Positions 44,016 to 56,030 of a stretch of 64,000 nt of DNA are shown piece after piece; position 1 is the stretch's first letter, and each line of letters begins with the position of its first letter. The position numbers and the translations under genes are program-made. Location: contig JAGTWJ010000001.1 of the NCBI GenBank assembly GCA_020064725.1, forward strand, positions 2,604,001-2,668,000, in the 5' to 3' direction. The DNA is from Drechslerella dactyloides (taxonomy: Eukaryota > Ascomycota > Orbiliomycetes > Orbiliales > Orbiliaceae). The notes beneath the pieces were generated by a model. It was not told where the DNA came from and ran no database searches. It saw only the letters and a list, made by a program, of their open reading frames with translations.

Positions 44016-45428
44016 AGTATCCGATCCGAACACCACGCGACAAGACCATTTGACGGGGTGCGGACGTTACTATAGGATTTCATGAGTTCGGGTTAGTTCA
44101 ATAGATCCTTCGAATCGCTGTTCTGATACATATCTCCGTAAGCAAGTTAAATTGCGACAAGCCTCGTCCGCGGGCCAGCGTTTGTGGCTCGCGGACGGAT
44201 CGATCGAGACGGCGGACCGGCCGTGACCGTCAATCGGCGAGTAGCCGTATACGTATCGTAGACACGAGCGTATCGGGATGTCGAAGCTGTGCACGAGGCG
44301 TCCAAGGTCGCATCCGTGTCCCTGAATTCAAGCTGCCTGTGTCCACGAGCGAGAGAGCTGCTCCTGTCCCGCGGTCCATGTCGTGATCGCGTCTCGATTG
44401 CAACAGCAGCGTTGTGTTGACGTTGGCGGGCGGCAGAAAATGAGGATTAATTTGAATGGAGGCAGCAGAAATTAATTTCGGCTCGCCAGACGAAGCAGGA
44501 CAACCAACCAACATCATCGCCCTCCAGCACATATTCAACTCCCACCGCACTCGTGCACCACTCGCCCTCTCCTCCTCCACCGGATCACCCATCATCCATC
44601 TCTGCCCGCCAGTCCGTATACGCCGCCCACCGCGCCCGGTCAGTCCTCCGCCAGAAGGTGCCAGATACCATCCCCAGCAGATCTTTCTTGGGCTTTCGTT
44701 TTTGACCCACGGAGCTGGGAGGGCAGCTACCGGCTTCCTTTTCGCTTGGGAACCCTCTCCGGTTTTACCACGAACGCAGGGCTGCGGTCGTAGCATTGAG
44801 AACTAACTCTCCGAACCCAGGATCCAGACCTTCCTGCTCATTTTGGATAACATTCGCAAAATCGCATCGTCCTGGAACCACGTTTCTCATCCTCCGTAAT
44901 TCCATCCTCCGCTCGCCTTCAGGAACACGCCCTTTCGTGCAGCCCTGGGTCTCCATCTGCGAATGGTGCTAGTCTCCTGACGCACAACATTCTTCCATAA
45001 CCCCTCACGTTCACGACGCCCGACCACTTGGACCCGCTAGGAACCAGAAAACCAGCCAGATCCAGTCAGACGACCAAACGATAGATTCCCTGCTACGCCG
45101 GTCGTTTCTGCGAGCCGCAGTTCGGACGATTGGCGTTTTATAGCGGCCAAGAAACCGATTTTTTGCCCCCCGTTGCCGTCAACCGCCGTCTTCGATATAG
45201 CCACGCCCGAACGTTCACCACCACTCCACGAGCAGCCCCGTCCCATTCGGCGCTTTCCGAGAGCGAGATTCACGTGTCTTATCGAGATTCCGCATAGCAT
45301 TTTGTCGAGATTGGTCGCGAGGAGTAGAAACAGTACGTCTCTCACTCCGCGTGGGGGCATCTTCTCCGTGTTGTGAGGGACCCGGCCATCCCCCCAAATG
45401 AGAGTCCTTTGATCTCATTCGTAGAGAG
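44016..45428. promoter_or_regulatory. Upstream region of the retropepsin-like gene
   Basis: About 1.4 kb, C/T-rich in its second half (44.5–45.3 kb), in the style of a fungal promoter and 5' leader. A 188-codon minus-strand frame here is compositionally biased and not protein-like. No gene is supported. Confidence 0.45.
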
Positions 45429-47524
45429 ATGCTGGGAATGGCGCAGTTTGGAGTTGATGATTTCTGGAAACTTCAGCATGAGGTTAAAGAACTGAAAGCT
45501 TCTCAGAGTGCCATCATGAAACGATTGCAGCGCATCGAGCGCCGGGACGAGGAGGCCACGAGGATAAAGTCGTTGTGGAAGAGCCCCAATTTGTTCCCAA
45601 CGCTGCTCAGTTCCTCCAGCAGCGTTGCAAACCAAGCTCAGACAAACGGTGAGTTCGTCAAAACCGGTGTCATCGTCCGGTTGTAAGCTGTTTTTGTCTA
45701 ATCATCATCATATATTCCAATGTAGGCGTGCCTTCCAGCTACCACCACAGCTCACGCTCGGAGACCACGAACCTGCACTTCGACGACCTCGACGCCCAGG
45801 CCCACATCGAACCCTATGCCGACCTTGAGAGCGAGTTGCCTAGACGTGGTGCATCTCGAGCGAACAGCGTTAGGTTCGATGATGCGATACAGAACCACTG
45901 GATCAACGACCCACACGACTCGGTCGAGGACAATTATTTCCCAGCGTCTCGCAGCATCAGCCAGCTCGGAGGACACATGCTAAGTGAACGATCGGCCTCC
46001 AGCAAGTCTGATGGGCGACACAATTCGCTGAACTCCCACAGTGTCGGATTTGATAACCAGTCTTTCTTTGATGCAGATCTGGGGGTGCCGCTCGTCAACA
46101 GCTCGTCGAGCCACAGCGCCGTGTCCAGGCCACCGAAAATCGAATGGGCCTCCACCGCACAGATTTCATGCCGCCTCAACCCATTCGCCGAGGAATCGTT
46201 CACAGCTTACATTAGCAGCGCCTCTGTAGACTCCGTGATCGATTTTGACATCGTGTCCAAGCTCAATTTGCGAGAGAGCCTTCGCCATCGGGAAAATGGA
46301 AAGCTCCAAATCCAGCTCTCGTTATACTTCTTTGAGAGTGACATCCTCAGCTCCTCGAGCGGTGACCATAACATGTCGAAAGTCACTGTGGAATTCACCG
46401 TTCTTGTCACGGAAAAAGATGGGATCTGCCCTTCCAGCATTGTTATGGGGAACGACGTCCTGATGGCCCGACAGGCGGACATCTCGTTTTCCCGACAGCA
46501 GCTGGACATTCAACTTGACGATGGAACACGTGCAGCTATTCGGTTCGCAGGCGCTCCGCTGACGGTCACCCACCCGATCCCCGATAAGCTTGTGAACAGC
46601 ATTACGCCAGTCGGCGCTGCCCCGACCACCGTGATCGAAAGGCCCTACACGGCTCAATCGATCGGAAGGAAGGATTCAAGGTTTACCCGCACTTTTCAGG
46701 AGAAGGCGGGGTCTTCCCCAGGGACTCCATTCAACGGCAACAATGAATTTGATTTTGCCAGCAGCCAGATAAAGCCTACTGTTGAACCTACCCTGGAGCT
46801 CCCGCAGCCTCCCCCTCAACCTGAGACCAGCGGAGAGCGCATGGGCCAAGGTAGCAGCGCGATCCTTGACTCCGTTGAAGATACGCAGAGCCCCAGACGA
46901 GTCAATGCCGACCTTACTGGAGCGCATCAACCGAAGCCGATCCCAACAAGCCCGTGGTCTCTTTCATCTTCAGCTGCCATGTCGCAAGAAGGCGGTCTGC
47001 CGGAGCCGAAAAGCCCCCTCCCGAATCTGGACAGCATGGTGCCTTCCGCTTCGCAGCAATCTCAAGAAACAGCACCTACGGATACCGAGTCCGGCAAGTC
47101 TGAGACCAACGCGACGACGAAGCCCGACGAGTCGCAAAAGCCCGCGGAGCAGCAGCCTCGCAAGCGGCCCGGGATGAAGATTCTGCGCCCAACGAGGCTC
47201 AACGCAACCAGCTCTAACTCCTCGCAGCGCACTCCATCATCGTCGACCTGGAACGTGCCCAAGAGCGCGATAGAGCCGATCTCGATCAGTCGCGAGCTGG
47301 GAAACGGCGAAGAGAAGATAGACTCTCCGCTTCGCCCGATCCCGCCGACGACGCCATCGGAGTCGAACAGGAGGAAGTCCGACGCGACCTGGGGATCGGT
47401 ACGGCCGCCGTCGACGAACGGCGCGAACGGATCGCAGAAGAAGTATGGAACGGTCAAGGAGACGGTGTCGAATCCAATCGGTGGAGCCACGGCGTTCAGT
47501 TGGATGTCCCCCAAGCAGGCCTAG
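45429..47524 (+). CDS. Protein with N-terminal coiled coil and degenerate retropepsin-like domain
   Basis: Exons 45429–45648 and 45726–47524; 672 aa. Residues ~5–45 form a predicted coiled coil (FWKLQHEVKELKASQSAIMK). Residues ~218–352 look like a retroviral-type aspartic protease fold: a strand pair ending VDSVIDFDIVSKLNL, a long middle with VEFTVLVTEK, then SSIVMGNDVLMARQADISF, which parallels the 'ILGxDxL' part of retropepsins. The expected catalytic D-(S/T)-G is not there: the aligned position reads SSASV, so it is probably not a protease. The C-terminal third is disordered, Pro/Ser/Thr-rich, ending GGATAFSWMSPKQA. It may be a domesticated gag-protease-like gene. I do not recognise a named family, and the domain call is tentative. 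Confidence 0.65.
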
Positions 47525-48664
47525 TGTAGGCTACCATTCATTTCTCATGATCTCTTGCGAATATATTATTATACACACGAACACGAACACCGCCGTACTG
47601 ACCCTGCTATGCCTGTACTACGTTCACTTTTATTTGCTAACTGACTCACTAACTGACTGACCGACTGACCGATCGAGGTCGCAAACGAACAAACAAAGCT
47701 TTATCTTCTGGATGCTCTTCCTCCTATTCTTAAATAATGGCCTTGAAAAACTAGTAAATTTGTAAAACTCTAGTTGACTTACCTTTTTATCTCTGATTAA
47801 GCCGGAGTCCTGGGCGGGTTCTTACTCTTGTCTTATCTGTATCTGTATTATCTGAATTTGTTGCGGGTTACCGTTTCGTTGTATTGTATGTATGTACGTT
47901 TAAGCTTACCGTTGCTGCTGACGGTTGATGTGTAGGTTGGATCATGTTGGATCGGTTGGCTGGTTTCCGGATCCATGCAAAGGATATCGATGGGGTTGAT
48001 CCCGGCCGTATACTATTTTCTTTCTTAGCTTGTCATTCGCTTTTATATCTATAAGACTTATCCTTGAGGGTGCGATGATGGGGAGCTACAAAAGCATATT
48101 TATCTTTTATATAGTCTGCTTTGAGGTTTCTCTACTATGGTTTGCTTTCTTACAATTTTGATATTTCTTTGTTCCCCTTCGTCAGGTCTCCCGAAGCTAA
48201 CCGTCGATCGATCCGGGCTTAGTTCCCTGGCATCGAGGCTAGCTTAGTTCGGGCACCTGTATACTTACATGTGCACATGCACATACAACTCACCTTGTGT
48301 GAATTCTCAGTCGCTATCTCGTATTTCTCGCTACCCCTCTTACAATTATTACGACTTCAAACGCGCTAAAATTTAAAAGTTTGGTTATAGTAACCCTTAC
48401 TACAGTTAACGATCGGTTCAATATCCAGTAGACTTATAAGAGCGTGTGCACGCTGCTAGTGTACAAAAATATATCCGGCAATTCATATACCGGTTATAGT
48501 GTATCTCCCTTTGCACTTTCTTGGTAACCCCCGACAGCTAGAATATCTTGGAGCAGTCCGAGCCTATTGCCGGTGGCGGACGAGGCGATACAAGTTAGCT
48601 CGAGGCCTTGGCGGTGGAGGGGGAAGGATGGCAGGTATGTATGTACATGCTGCACACATGTAGC
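47525..48664. other. Convergent intergenic region with ACTG-type repeats
   Basis: About 1.1 kb between the stops of the retropepsin-like gene (+) and the isochorismatase (−). A short CTAACTGACT/GACTGACC repeat lies at about 47637–47675. No gene is supported. Confidence 0.55.
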
Positions 48665-49791
48665 CTAGAGCTTACTGATGCCGCCTGCTTCTGTGCTGGA
48701 ACCGACTAGGGCTTCGAGACACTCTTTCGTGACTGCCGTGCATGCGTACGCCAATACGTTAGTTCTTGAAATGCCTCGTGGTTTGCTTTGTCGAAGACAT
48801 GTATTATATGTGGATATGTGAGCTTACGTTGCTTGTTCTCCTTGACGAGACCGGCGATGGCTTTGAATCTGTGGCGTGTGTTTTGTCAGCAGTGGTTCGA
48901 GGGGTAGGGAGGCGCAAATGCAGTGGTCGTAGTTTGCATTGGTTGCGTCTTACTCTGGCCGGGAGCTATCTCGCATGAGCTCGAAGAGCCAGCTTTCGCC
49001 TTGAGCGGAGAGACACCGCGTGTTAGTATGTGATTATGATATCATACCCAAAGCATAGCCAACAGCTGCTACACAACTGTGAGGGCGGACAGGAAACAGA
49101 TCTAATACTCACTCGTCGTGACTATGGCTCCAGCCTGCTGCATCCTCGCCAGCGCAGTCGGTATCTCCTGCGGATTGCAACTCGACACCCCATCCCTCAC
49201 GACGTAAACTTTATGCCCCCGCTCCAGCAGATCCAGCGTCGTCTGCAGCACGCAAATATGCGACTCGATGCCAACAATCGTCACCGTTGCCTTCTCGTCC
49301 AGCTTCTCGAGCACCTCCGGCACGCACATGCTGAAGAGGGTCTTGTCGGCGATGACGGTATCGGCGGGGAAGTTCTTAAGCAGCTCCGGGACGGTGTCGC
49401 CGAGGGCGCGCTTGTTCTGGGTGGTGGCGAAGACGGGGACGGAGAGGACGGAGGCGGCGGAGAGGAGTTTCTGGGTTGTGGCGACGACGGCGGGGAATTG
49501 GAAGATTGCCTTTTGGAAACGCTCTTGCAGGTCGCAGATGCTGGTTTCATGTCAGGTTCAGATCGATAATTGAAGAACGCTCGACGATACATGTATATAT
49601 GATGTCGGTGGGTGGTTGTATCATGACTTACAAGAGCGCCGGGTGGGCTAGATATATCAATACATCAGTATCAGCGTTCAATAAGTAAATTGAGAATGAT
49701 AGCACGGCATATATGGATACGATTGATATCGATATAGGCATGAGGCATCGCGGGAGATGTTCTACTCACCGATTCTCGGTTGGGTCGACAT
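48665..49791 (-). CDS. Isochorismatase-family hydrolase with C-terminal SKL (peroxisomal)
   Basis: Six exons: 49791–49770, 49647–49632, 49540–49113, 48999–48954, 48868–48828 and 48732–48665; 206 aa, all in frame. The catalytic triad of the family is complete: D16 in FICDLQERF, K79 in IADKTLF and C109 in IESHICVLQT. It is most like the YcaC/ISOC-type hydrolases rather than true isochorismatases of siderophore synthesis; the substrate is unknown. The C-terminus reads EAGGISKL, a canonical PTS1, so import into peroxisomes is expected. The second exon is a 16-nt microexon. Skipping it would shift the frame, so correct splicing is needed to reach both the active site and SKL. Confidence 0.9.
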
Positions 49792-50690
49792 GTTGCGTTG
49801 CTGCTGTTGGAACCTCAGAATCGGTCGTGCGGCGGGCTGTCGGAGAATGCTGCGGTAGACTTGGTACCGCATGTGACGTCGGCGCTGTACTGTAGACGCT
49901 GTGATATACCCTCCGCACTATGACCTCGTGGAGCCAATGTATGTACGTATAGATTGCCGCTTCAAATGTGTGGTCAGAGAGGTCTCAGAGCCGAGGCGCG
50001 GATATTTATAGTCGGCGGGGAAGCGAGCTATTAGCAACTCCGGGAATCAACTCCTCGGATCTGGGGAAATTGTGCGCGTTCGATTACAAACCGTTCCGGT
50101 GGTGCGCGTGGAGAGCTCCAGACTCTGAACTCTACATGCCCGTTTCAACGATTAATGATCTCTCCTCTCTAGCACTATGCTAAGTTAAGACGTATCGTAT
50201 GATATATATCGTGTCATTGAGTATTAGAAATACCAATACTAAGTGGGGTTTTGCATACTACTTTACAAGAGCCGGAAAGGTGAAGCAATGCAGCTTAGGA
50301 AAGGAAACAAAGCTCACGTCGAGTAAGTGCCTGCGCACGCAAGAACAAAAGCTGGGTAATCCGGAAACAATCACAGTCATACGAAATAGAGATGTAAAAC
50401 TATGGGAGACAATACATGCAAGAGAAAAACTCAAAAATCCTTCACCTTTTTTTAGTTCGCCGTGCTGCTGCTCATGCTGCCTCGATAAACAGCTGCGCGG
50501 TATATGCTTACTTGCATACATGCATATATGTATGCGAATTTGCAGAAACCCCATGGGAGATGCATGGCAGCGTGCCGTACCGCCTTATCTCTCCCTAGTG
50601 GTAGTTATTTCAGGCTCTTCCAACACCTTCACGTAGCTTCCGCCGGGGGTTGTTGAGAGGCTTGTCCCCCGGACCCGACTCCAGGCTGAC
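49792..50690. other. Intergenic region upstream of isochorismatase
   Basis: About 0.9 kb between the isochorismatase start and the stop of the lectin gene, both on the minus strand. Short frames at 50199–50636 are not protein-like. No gene is supported. Confidence 0.5.
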
Positions 50691-51899
50691 CTAGAATCTA
50701 GACTGCTTCTGCTGAGCTCGCCAGAGTGTGTAGCCAATGTATCCGCCGACGATGACAACAACCCACAGGATCAGCTTGATGAGGAACCAACCCCACCCGC
50801 TTTCAGCCTCGTGTCTGTCATCGTAGTCAGGGTAGGTTTCCTTGGTCTTCTTCTTCTTGTTGCCCTTCTTGCCAATGTTCGCGTTCGGGGTCGACGGGCT
50901 GGTGTACAAGTTCCGCGCGGATACGGTGACGATGTCATGGTTGTCGGAGAGCTCGCCGGTCTGCGCGGTGAAGCCGAGGTAGCCAACGGTGGGGAGGGTG
51001 ACGTTGGGGATGTGGAAGCAGGTCGTCCAGGTGTCCGGCTGCTTGTACATGAGCTCGAGGGAGAGGAACTTGTCCTGGAAGTAGGTCACTTTGGCTTTGG
51101 TTGCCATGTTTGGCGCGCGGATACCACGGGCCTATCATTTCGAGCGTGGGTCAGCTTTAGCTCGCATTGAAAGCAAGATGGGATTCATTGCTTACGGAGC
51201 ATCCGGCGAGCTCCTGCTCTTTACCGTCCGTGTCATGGTCGTATTCAGTGTGGCCGTCCCCGAGCATCGCCATGACGTAAGGGAAGATGATGCCGGGCCG
51301 GTTGTTCTTGTACGTGTCGAAGAAAATACCGAGGCCTTCAAACTTGTTTATGGAGCCGAAGACCGGGCCGGCCAACGCCCGGTCCTTGGTGACCCAGAAG
51401 GCGAAGCCATCGCCGTGCAGGTGGCCCTCGCCGTGTATGCGGAACTCGAATTCGATTTCCCAATTGGTGGCCGTCAATGGCAGGCGAGACCACAGCCAGC
51501 CGGTCTGGTGCTGGCGGTCGGACGTTATCCGAATGTACCTACGAGAGATAATGTAAGCTATGGAAAAATCGAGTCACTGCAGCCAAGGGCTGAGGGCGAA
51601 CGGGCGACGGACTGGTCAGCTCTAACTGCACATCGCAACGGTATAATTAGCACGGGCGTTCAAGAGGGATATAAGATAGGTGGCATGTGCGAGGCCGGCG
51701 CGTACGTACTGATTGTGGTTCCGCCAAAGTCGAACCATCGCGACTGCAGGTCCGAGTCGAGATAGGGCTGATACAGCGAGTGCGTCCTCAGCGGGACCGT
51801 CTTGTAGTTGTCAGGGTCCTCGGCGAGGGCGGAGCCTGCGAAGGTGAGGGAGCAGAGAGCGACAGCCGCGCCCAGGCTGCGACAGAGACTCTTTAGCAT
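50691..51899 (-). CDS. L-type lectin of the secretory pathway (VIP36/ERGIC-53 family)
   Basis: Exons 51899–51706, 51538–51196 and 51131–50691; 325 aa. A signal peptide (about 26 residues, ending SALA) is followed by the legume-lectin-like domain: WFDFGGTTIS, EIEFEFRIHGEGHLHGDGFAFWVTKDR, FEGLGIFFDTYKNN (metal and mannose-binding loop) and HDIVTVSARNLY. A Lys-rich spacer leads to one transmembrane segment near the C-terminus (FLIKLILWVVVIVGGYIGY) and a short cytosolic tail ending KQSRF. Such type I lectins bind high-mannose glycoproteins and cycle between ER and Golgi. The tail lacks a KKxx signal. The donor at 51705 (GTACGC) was preferred over the overlapping GTACGT four bases earlier because only it keeps frame. 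Confidence 0.9.
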
Positions 51900-52616
51900 C
51901 TCCGCTTTCTTCGATCTTTCGTTTACCCGGAACGGTGCAGGGAAGCCCAGCGAGCGGACAATGCGGCGGCGGCGATTCGGAGTGCCTGATTGGCTGGGAG
52001 GGATCTGGCGATGTCAGAGGGAATGGTGACGGGGTGAGCTGAGGCTCGTGATGCCTACTACACGGATTCAAGGTCGAGGTTCGACGTTTCGCCGCGGCCA
52101 TGCCACAGTGGCAGCTTTCGTCTTGTGTGCGTCCCGGGGACACTCCCGGGGTGTGTTCCCGGGGTGTGTTCCCGGTACATGCATCCCGGGGCAGACGATG
52201 CGAACACCGGGAGATGCGTCACGGGAGCAGGCGCCGGATGCGGCAGGCGGCACCGGGCGGGCTGCCCGGGAAGCAGCCGCTGTTCCCGAACGAGGCAGGC
52301 GAGGCAGCAGGCAGCGAATGGCAGGCGGCCGATTAATCGAGCACGACGTCCTCATCCGTGATGGAAGCACCTGCTGACCTCTGCCGGCCCGCCCGATAAA
52401 TAAGCTAGCCCATGTTGGTCTGCTCAGCTGGGCTCGCAGTTCGGAATTCTGCTCCCTCCATCGTCGCTCCACTCTCCCATCCATCCATCCATCCGTACAC
52501 GCTGACCGGTCGAACTGCAATCCGCTCGCAATCTACTCGCCACATCGCGATATCTCTGCTCGCCATTAATGAAGCACCCGTAACGCTCCTCTACACCTGC
52601 GACGACGGAGGTGACG
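51900..52616. promoter_or_regulatory. Divergent promoter region lectin/ZRT3
   Basis: About 0.7 kb between divergent starts. It contains a GC-rich tandem repeat at 52134–52195 and a CATC repeat at about 52479–52494. No ORF here is protein-like. Confidence 0.5.
52134..52198. repeat. GC-rich tandem repeat, unit TCCCGGGGTGTGT
   Basis: Several head-to-tail copies of a 13-bp unit, the outer ones diverged (TCCCGGGGACAC, TCCCGGGGTGTGT twice, TCCCGGTACATGCA, then CCCGGGG). Each contains a CCCGGG palindrome. It sits between two divergent genes and could be a regulatory array or a simple minisatellite. Confidence 0.75.
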
Positions 52617-54378
52617 ATGATGGAAGAACGAGACGCCAGAGGCTGGGTCCTGACCGGCTGCTCTGCCTTGGCGTGCTGTGCCGGGGCCTCAATCGTCTTC
52701 ATCGACTTGTTACCCTGGCGGAATTTCAGCATCCAGTCAAACTCGTCCTTCCTGGCGGCCTGCCTCTCCATCAGCTTTTCCGTACGCTCCCTCGTCCTGT
52801 CGTAGATATGGAGGCACGCTCGGTTCTGACTTGATTTTTTCCTATCCAGGTGCTCTCGTTCAGCAGCGCACGGCTGTTTGGCGAGGCGGTCGCTTACCTC
52901 GAACGCGGATATGGCGATAACCCGTACTACATCGTTATGGTGTCCTTCTCTGCCGGCTTCCTGATATGCTACTACCTCTTCAAGTTCCTACATCGGTTCA
53001 TCCCCCATCGGACGGTCAACTGTGACGACAACGACGAGGAGGTCGAGGAGGACGATGACGACGACGATAAGCGCCGTCAGAATGGCTACGGTAGCAGTAG
53101 CAGTGGGGCAACGCTGGCCCACCAGAATCGCTCCAGCGGGGGGCTAAGCTCATCGAAAGGTGTGATAGCGCCATGATGCCTTCCTTCTCCTAGTTTGGAA
53201 CTCGAGTGGCTAACAGTGCTCCAGCTGTCGTACCCGACGAAGAGACAGCTCTCCTATCCAACGGGAACGACCTAGAATCCCGACCAACATTCGCGAAGCG
53301 TCTATCCGAAACCGTCGGAAAGATCACAAGGCGCTGCACGGAGGACGGCAGATGTCTCGGATTCATCACCTGCCCGTGTGAGGGTAACTGTGTGCACAAG
53401 AAGAGCGGACTCCCGCACCCGCTGCACGCCTGCCAGCCGAAACACTGCACTCGGTCGTACACCGGAAGCCATGGATCGTGCACGGACGAATGCCATTCGA
53501 ATACAAACCTCACCGCGCGAGAAATCCCGATCCTAGAAGACGAAGAACAGGATCACGATAGACACCATCACCACAGCTACAGCCATAGTTACAGCCATGG
53601 CAGCCACAGCCACGACCACGACCACGATGAAGACAGCCCCGCGAACTCACAGAGCTCGGTGCACGATGACGAGAATGGGCACTCGCACAAGCACTTGCAT
53701 CACCACCACATTGCGGACAATGCGTTTGTTGGCATCGGGTTTCAGACGACCCTCGCCATCGCTTTGGTATGGTCCTCCTTACCCTTCTTTGATCGCCATC
53801 CTTTGTGGCTTTGTGCAGCGTCCTCGAGACTAGGCTTTGTGCTGACCGTTCTGCAATGCAGCACCGATGTCCCGACGGCTTTATCACGTTTGTGACGAAC
53901 CATGCGGATCAGAACCTTGGTTTCACAATCTTTCTCTCTTTGTTCATACATAGCGCCGTTGACGGGTTCACAATGTGTTTGCCGCTATACCTTGCACTGC
54001 AGTCTGCTTGGAAGGCGGTTCTTATTACGGTTCTCGTCGGCGGGTTAGCGCAGCCGTTGGGAGGGTTGTTTGCGTTTATCTGGCTGAGGGTAGGGTCGGC
54101 TCCGAGCGAGACCGCTTACGGGATCGTTTTCAGCTTTACCGGTGAGTCCCAGCATGTCCACGCCATTCCCATACATAGAAGCGGGTGAAACCAGAATGTT
54201 GGATGTCTTTGCTAACGTGTATTTGCTGCTAACTATAGCCGGTCTGATGGCGGTGGTGGCTGTCCAACTGCTGCGGCAGATCCCGTCGGACCACCGACAT
54301 CCCGACCTACCATACATCTCGATGTTGGCGGGAGGCGTTCTCATGTGTCTTTCGGTGGCACTGACGAGCTCGTCGTGA
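52617..54378 (+). CDS. ZRT3: ZIP-family zinc transporter, Zrt3-like (vacuolar/Golgi)
   Basis: Exons 52617–52781, 52850–53159, 53225–53766, 53862–54141 and 54239–54378; 478 aa. The N-terminal hydrophobic helices are followed by a large loop with an acidic run (EEVEEDDDDDD), a Cys cluster and an extremely His-rich stretch (HHHHSYSHSYSHGSHSH, HKHLHHHH), probable metal-binding parts. The metal-site helices are diagnostic: the HRCPDGFITFVTNHADQN block (variant of the Zrt3 HKxPEGFITY motif) and FIHSAVDGFTMCLPLYLAL. Zrt3 releases zinc from stores into the cytosol. Note E in the HxPEG motif is D here. The 65-nt intron 2 (53160–53224) was chosen because the alternative acceptor would give a 32-nt intron. 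Confidence 0.88.
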
Positions 54379-54967
54379 CCGGTGTAACACAGTTCTTCGG
54401 CAGGGGTAGGCTTTTGCCACGTGGGTACATGATTTGATCTATATACATGCGGAGTCTTTGATCCTATTCTTTTGTTCTCAGCGGGGCATCCTTTGGGCGG
54501 TCTACCTGGTGATGTTGAAGTACTGTCGTTGAATTGTAAATTTACAACATGCGTGCATGGTAATTTTATCCTGTATAGTTAGTTAATCGGATTCTATGAA
54601 TATACCGGTGGTATCGTATCAGCTGGACGTGCACGTGGATCCGTGCCTTAATTTGTGTAAGAATGAAGGCGTGGATGTTGGCGCGGCTCTGCGGCGAAGT
54701 GAGCGAGTGAGGTTGGGCGTGATGCAACATCGCCTGCTCAACCTTCTTCGAGCATCTGCACTCCGACCTGTCCTTTGCATACCTTGTGGCAGCACTACCC
54801 CTATTTCACGCCGCGATCTTTATTGGTTACTCGGATACAATCAATCTATCCTCTGAGGATGCGTCCCGGTCACTATAACATTCGACTCGGCTGAGTGGCT
54901 ACACCAGCATCACCCATTCGTCCAACCTCCACCCCGAACATTCGTAACTCCACAAACTCAGCACAGC
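54379..54967. promoter_or_regulatory. ZRT3 3' end and STE14 upstream region
   Basis: About 590 bp between two same-strand genes. AT-rich first half, then C-rich leader before the ATG at 54968. No gene is supported. Confidence 0.5.
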
Positions 54968-55849
54968 ATGTCGGACTCGGACGAAGAGATCACGCCCTTC
55001 TTTCCCCGCATCTTCCTCCCCGGTGAGAGCTATGCCCTCGACGGCATCGCGATCCGCGCGCAGTTGCTGGGCCTCACGTCCGGCCTGACGTTCGCCAGCG
55101 CGATAGCACTCTACCTGCACGACAGCGCCTACCACCTGCCGCTCTTCATCCTATTCCTCAGCATCTTCCACTTCCTCGAATTCTACATTACCGCGCGGTA
55201 TAACACGCGGCGGGCCACCATTGGCAGTACGCACCCTTATACAAATCCATCTAAACTCCTCGTCATGCTAATCAAAGATACGGCTAGGCTTCCTCTTCCA
55301 GAACGGCCGCGAGTATACAGCCGCGCACACCCTCGCCGCCGTCGAATACCTGCTCGAATACGCCGTGCACACCCGCGTCGCCGCACCGCCGACGCTGCTC
55401 TTCCTCGCAGGGCTAGCTCTCATCCTCGTCGGCCAGACGCTGCGCTCGCTGGCGATGATACACGCGTCCACGAGCTTCAACCACCACGTCGCGTACCGCA
55501 AGGAGGTCGACCACAAGCTCATCACGACGGGCGTGTATGCGTGGATCCGCCATCCGAGTTACCTGGGCTTCTGGCTGTGGGGGCTCGGCACGCAGGTCAT
55601 GCTGGGCAATCCGGTGTGTTTTGTCGGGTACACGGCTGTGCTATGGCGGTTCTTCAGCCGGCGGATCGCATGTGCGTATATATACATCCTGTCCACGTTG
55701 ATACTACCACGGGCGTACCGTATATGCTATGTGATTGAGAGTGCTAATGAATTTCTGTAGTCGAGGAAGATTATCTGGTCCGCTTCTTCGGCAAGCGGTA
55801 CATTGACTACCGCAACAAGACGAGAGTCTGGATACCCTTCATCCCATGA
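54968..55849 (+). CDS. STE14: Protein-S-isoprenylcysteine O-methyltransferase
   Basis: Exons 54968–55226, 55288–55671 and 55761–55849; 243 aa. Several transmembrane helices are followed by the conserved ICMT C-terminal region: FNHHVAYRKEVDHKLITTGVYAWIRHPSYLGFWLW, then GNPVCFVGYTAVLWRFF, FEEDYLVRFFGKRYIDYRNKTRVWIPFIP. The RHPSY motif and the E-E-x-x-L segment bind S-adenosylmethionine and the substrate. The enzyme methylates the C-terminal farnesyl- or geranylgeranyl-cysteine of CaaX proteins (Ras, Rho, pheromone precursors) in the ER membrane after AAX removal. Without the second intron the conserved EEDYL end is lost, which supports the model. Confidence 0.95.
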
Positions 55850-56030
55850 TCTATCTTCCGCTATATGATAGGTTCCTCTTTATATACATGCATATCAATC
55901 GTTCTATCGCTACATTACCTACATGCCCAAGCTATGAAAAACGGAAAGCTCAGAAAGACAGATGCTATAATGCCGACGCTAAACACTATATACCACAATA
56001 TATTATATGCAAATACCTTCATCACCGAGA
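55850..56030. other. Short convergent intergenic region STE14/PEX8
   Basis: About 180 bp, AT-rich, between convergent stops. It probably holds two 3' UTRs only. Confidence 0.6.

Noticed and set aside
44230..44796. 188-codon minus-strand frame
   Set aside because: Composition is biased (Arg/Gly/Pro) and it lies antisense to a C/T-rich promoter.
53162..53193. Alternative ZRT3 intron ending at the TAG at 53193
   Set aside because: It keeps frame but would be only 32 nt, too short; the 65-nt alternative with a CTAAC branch point is preferred.
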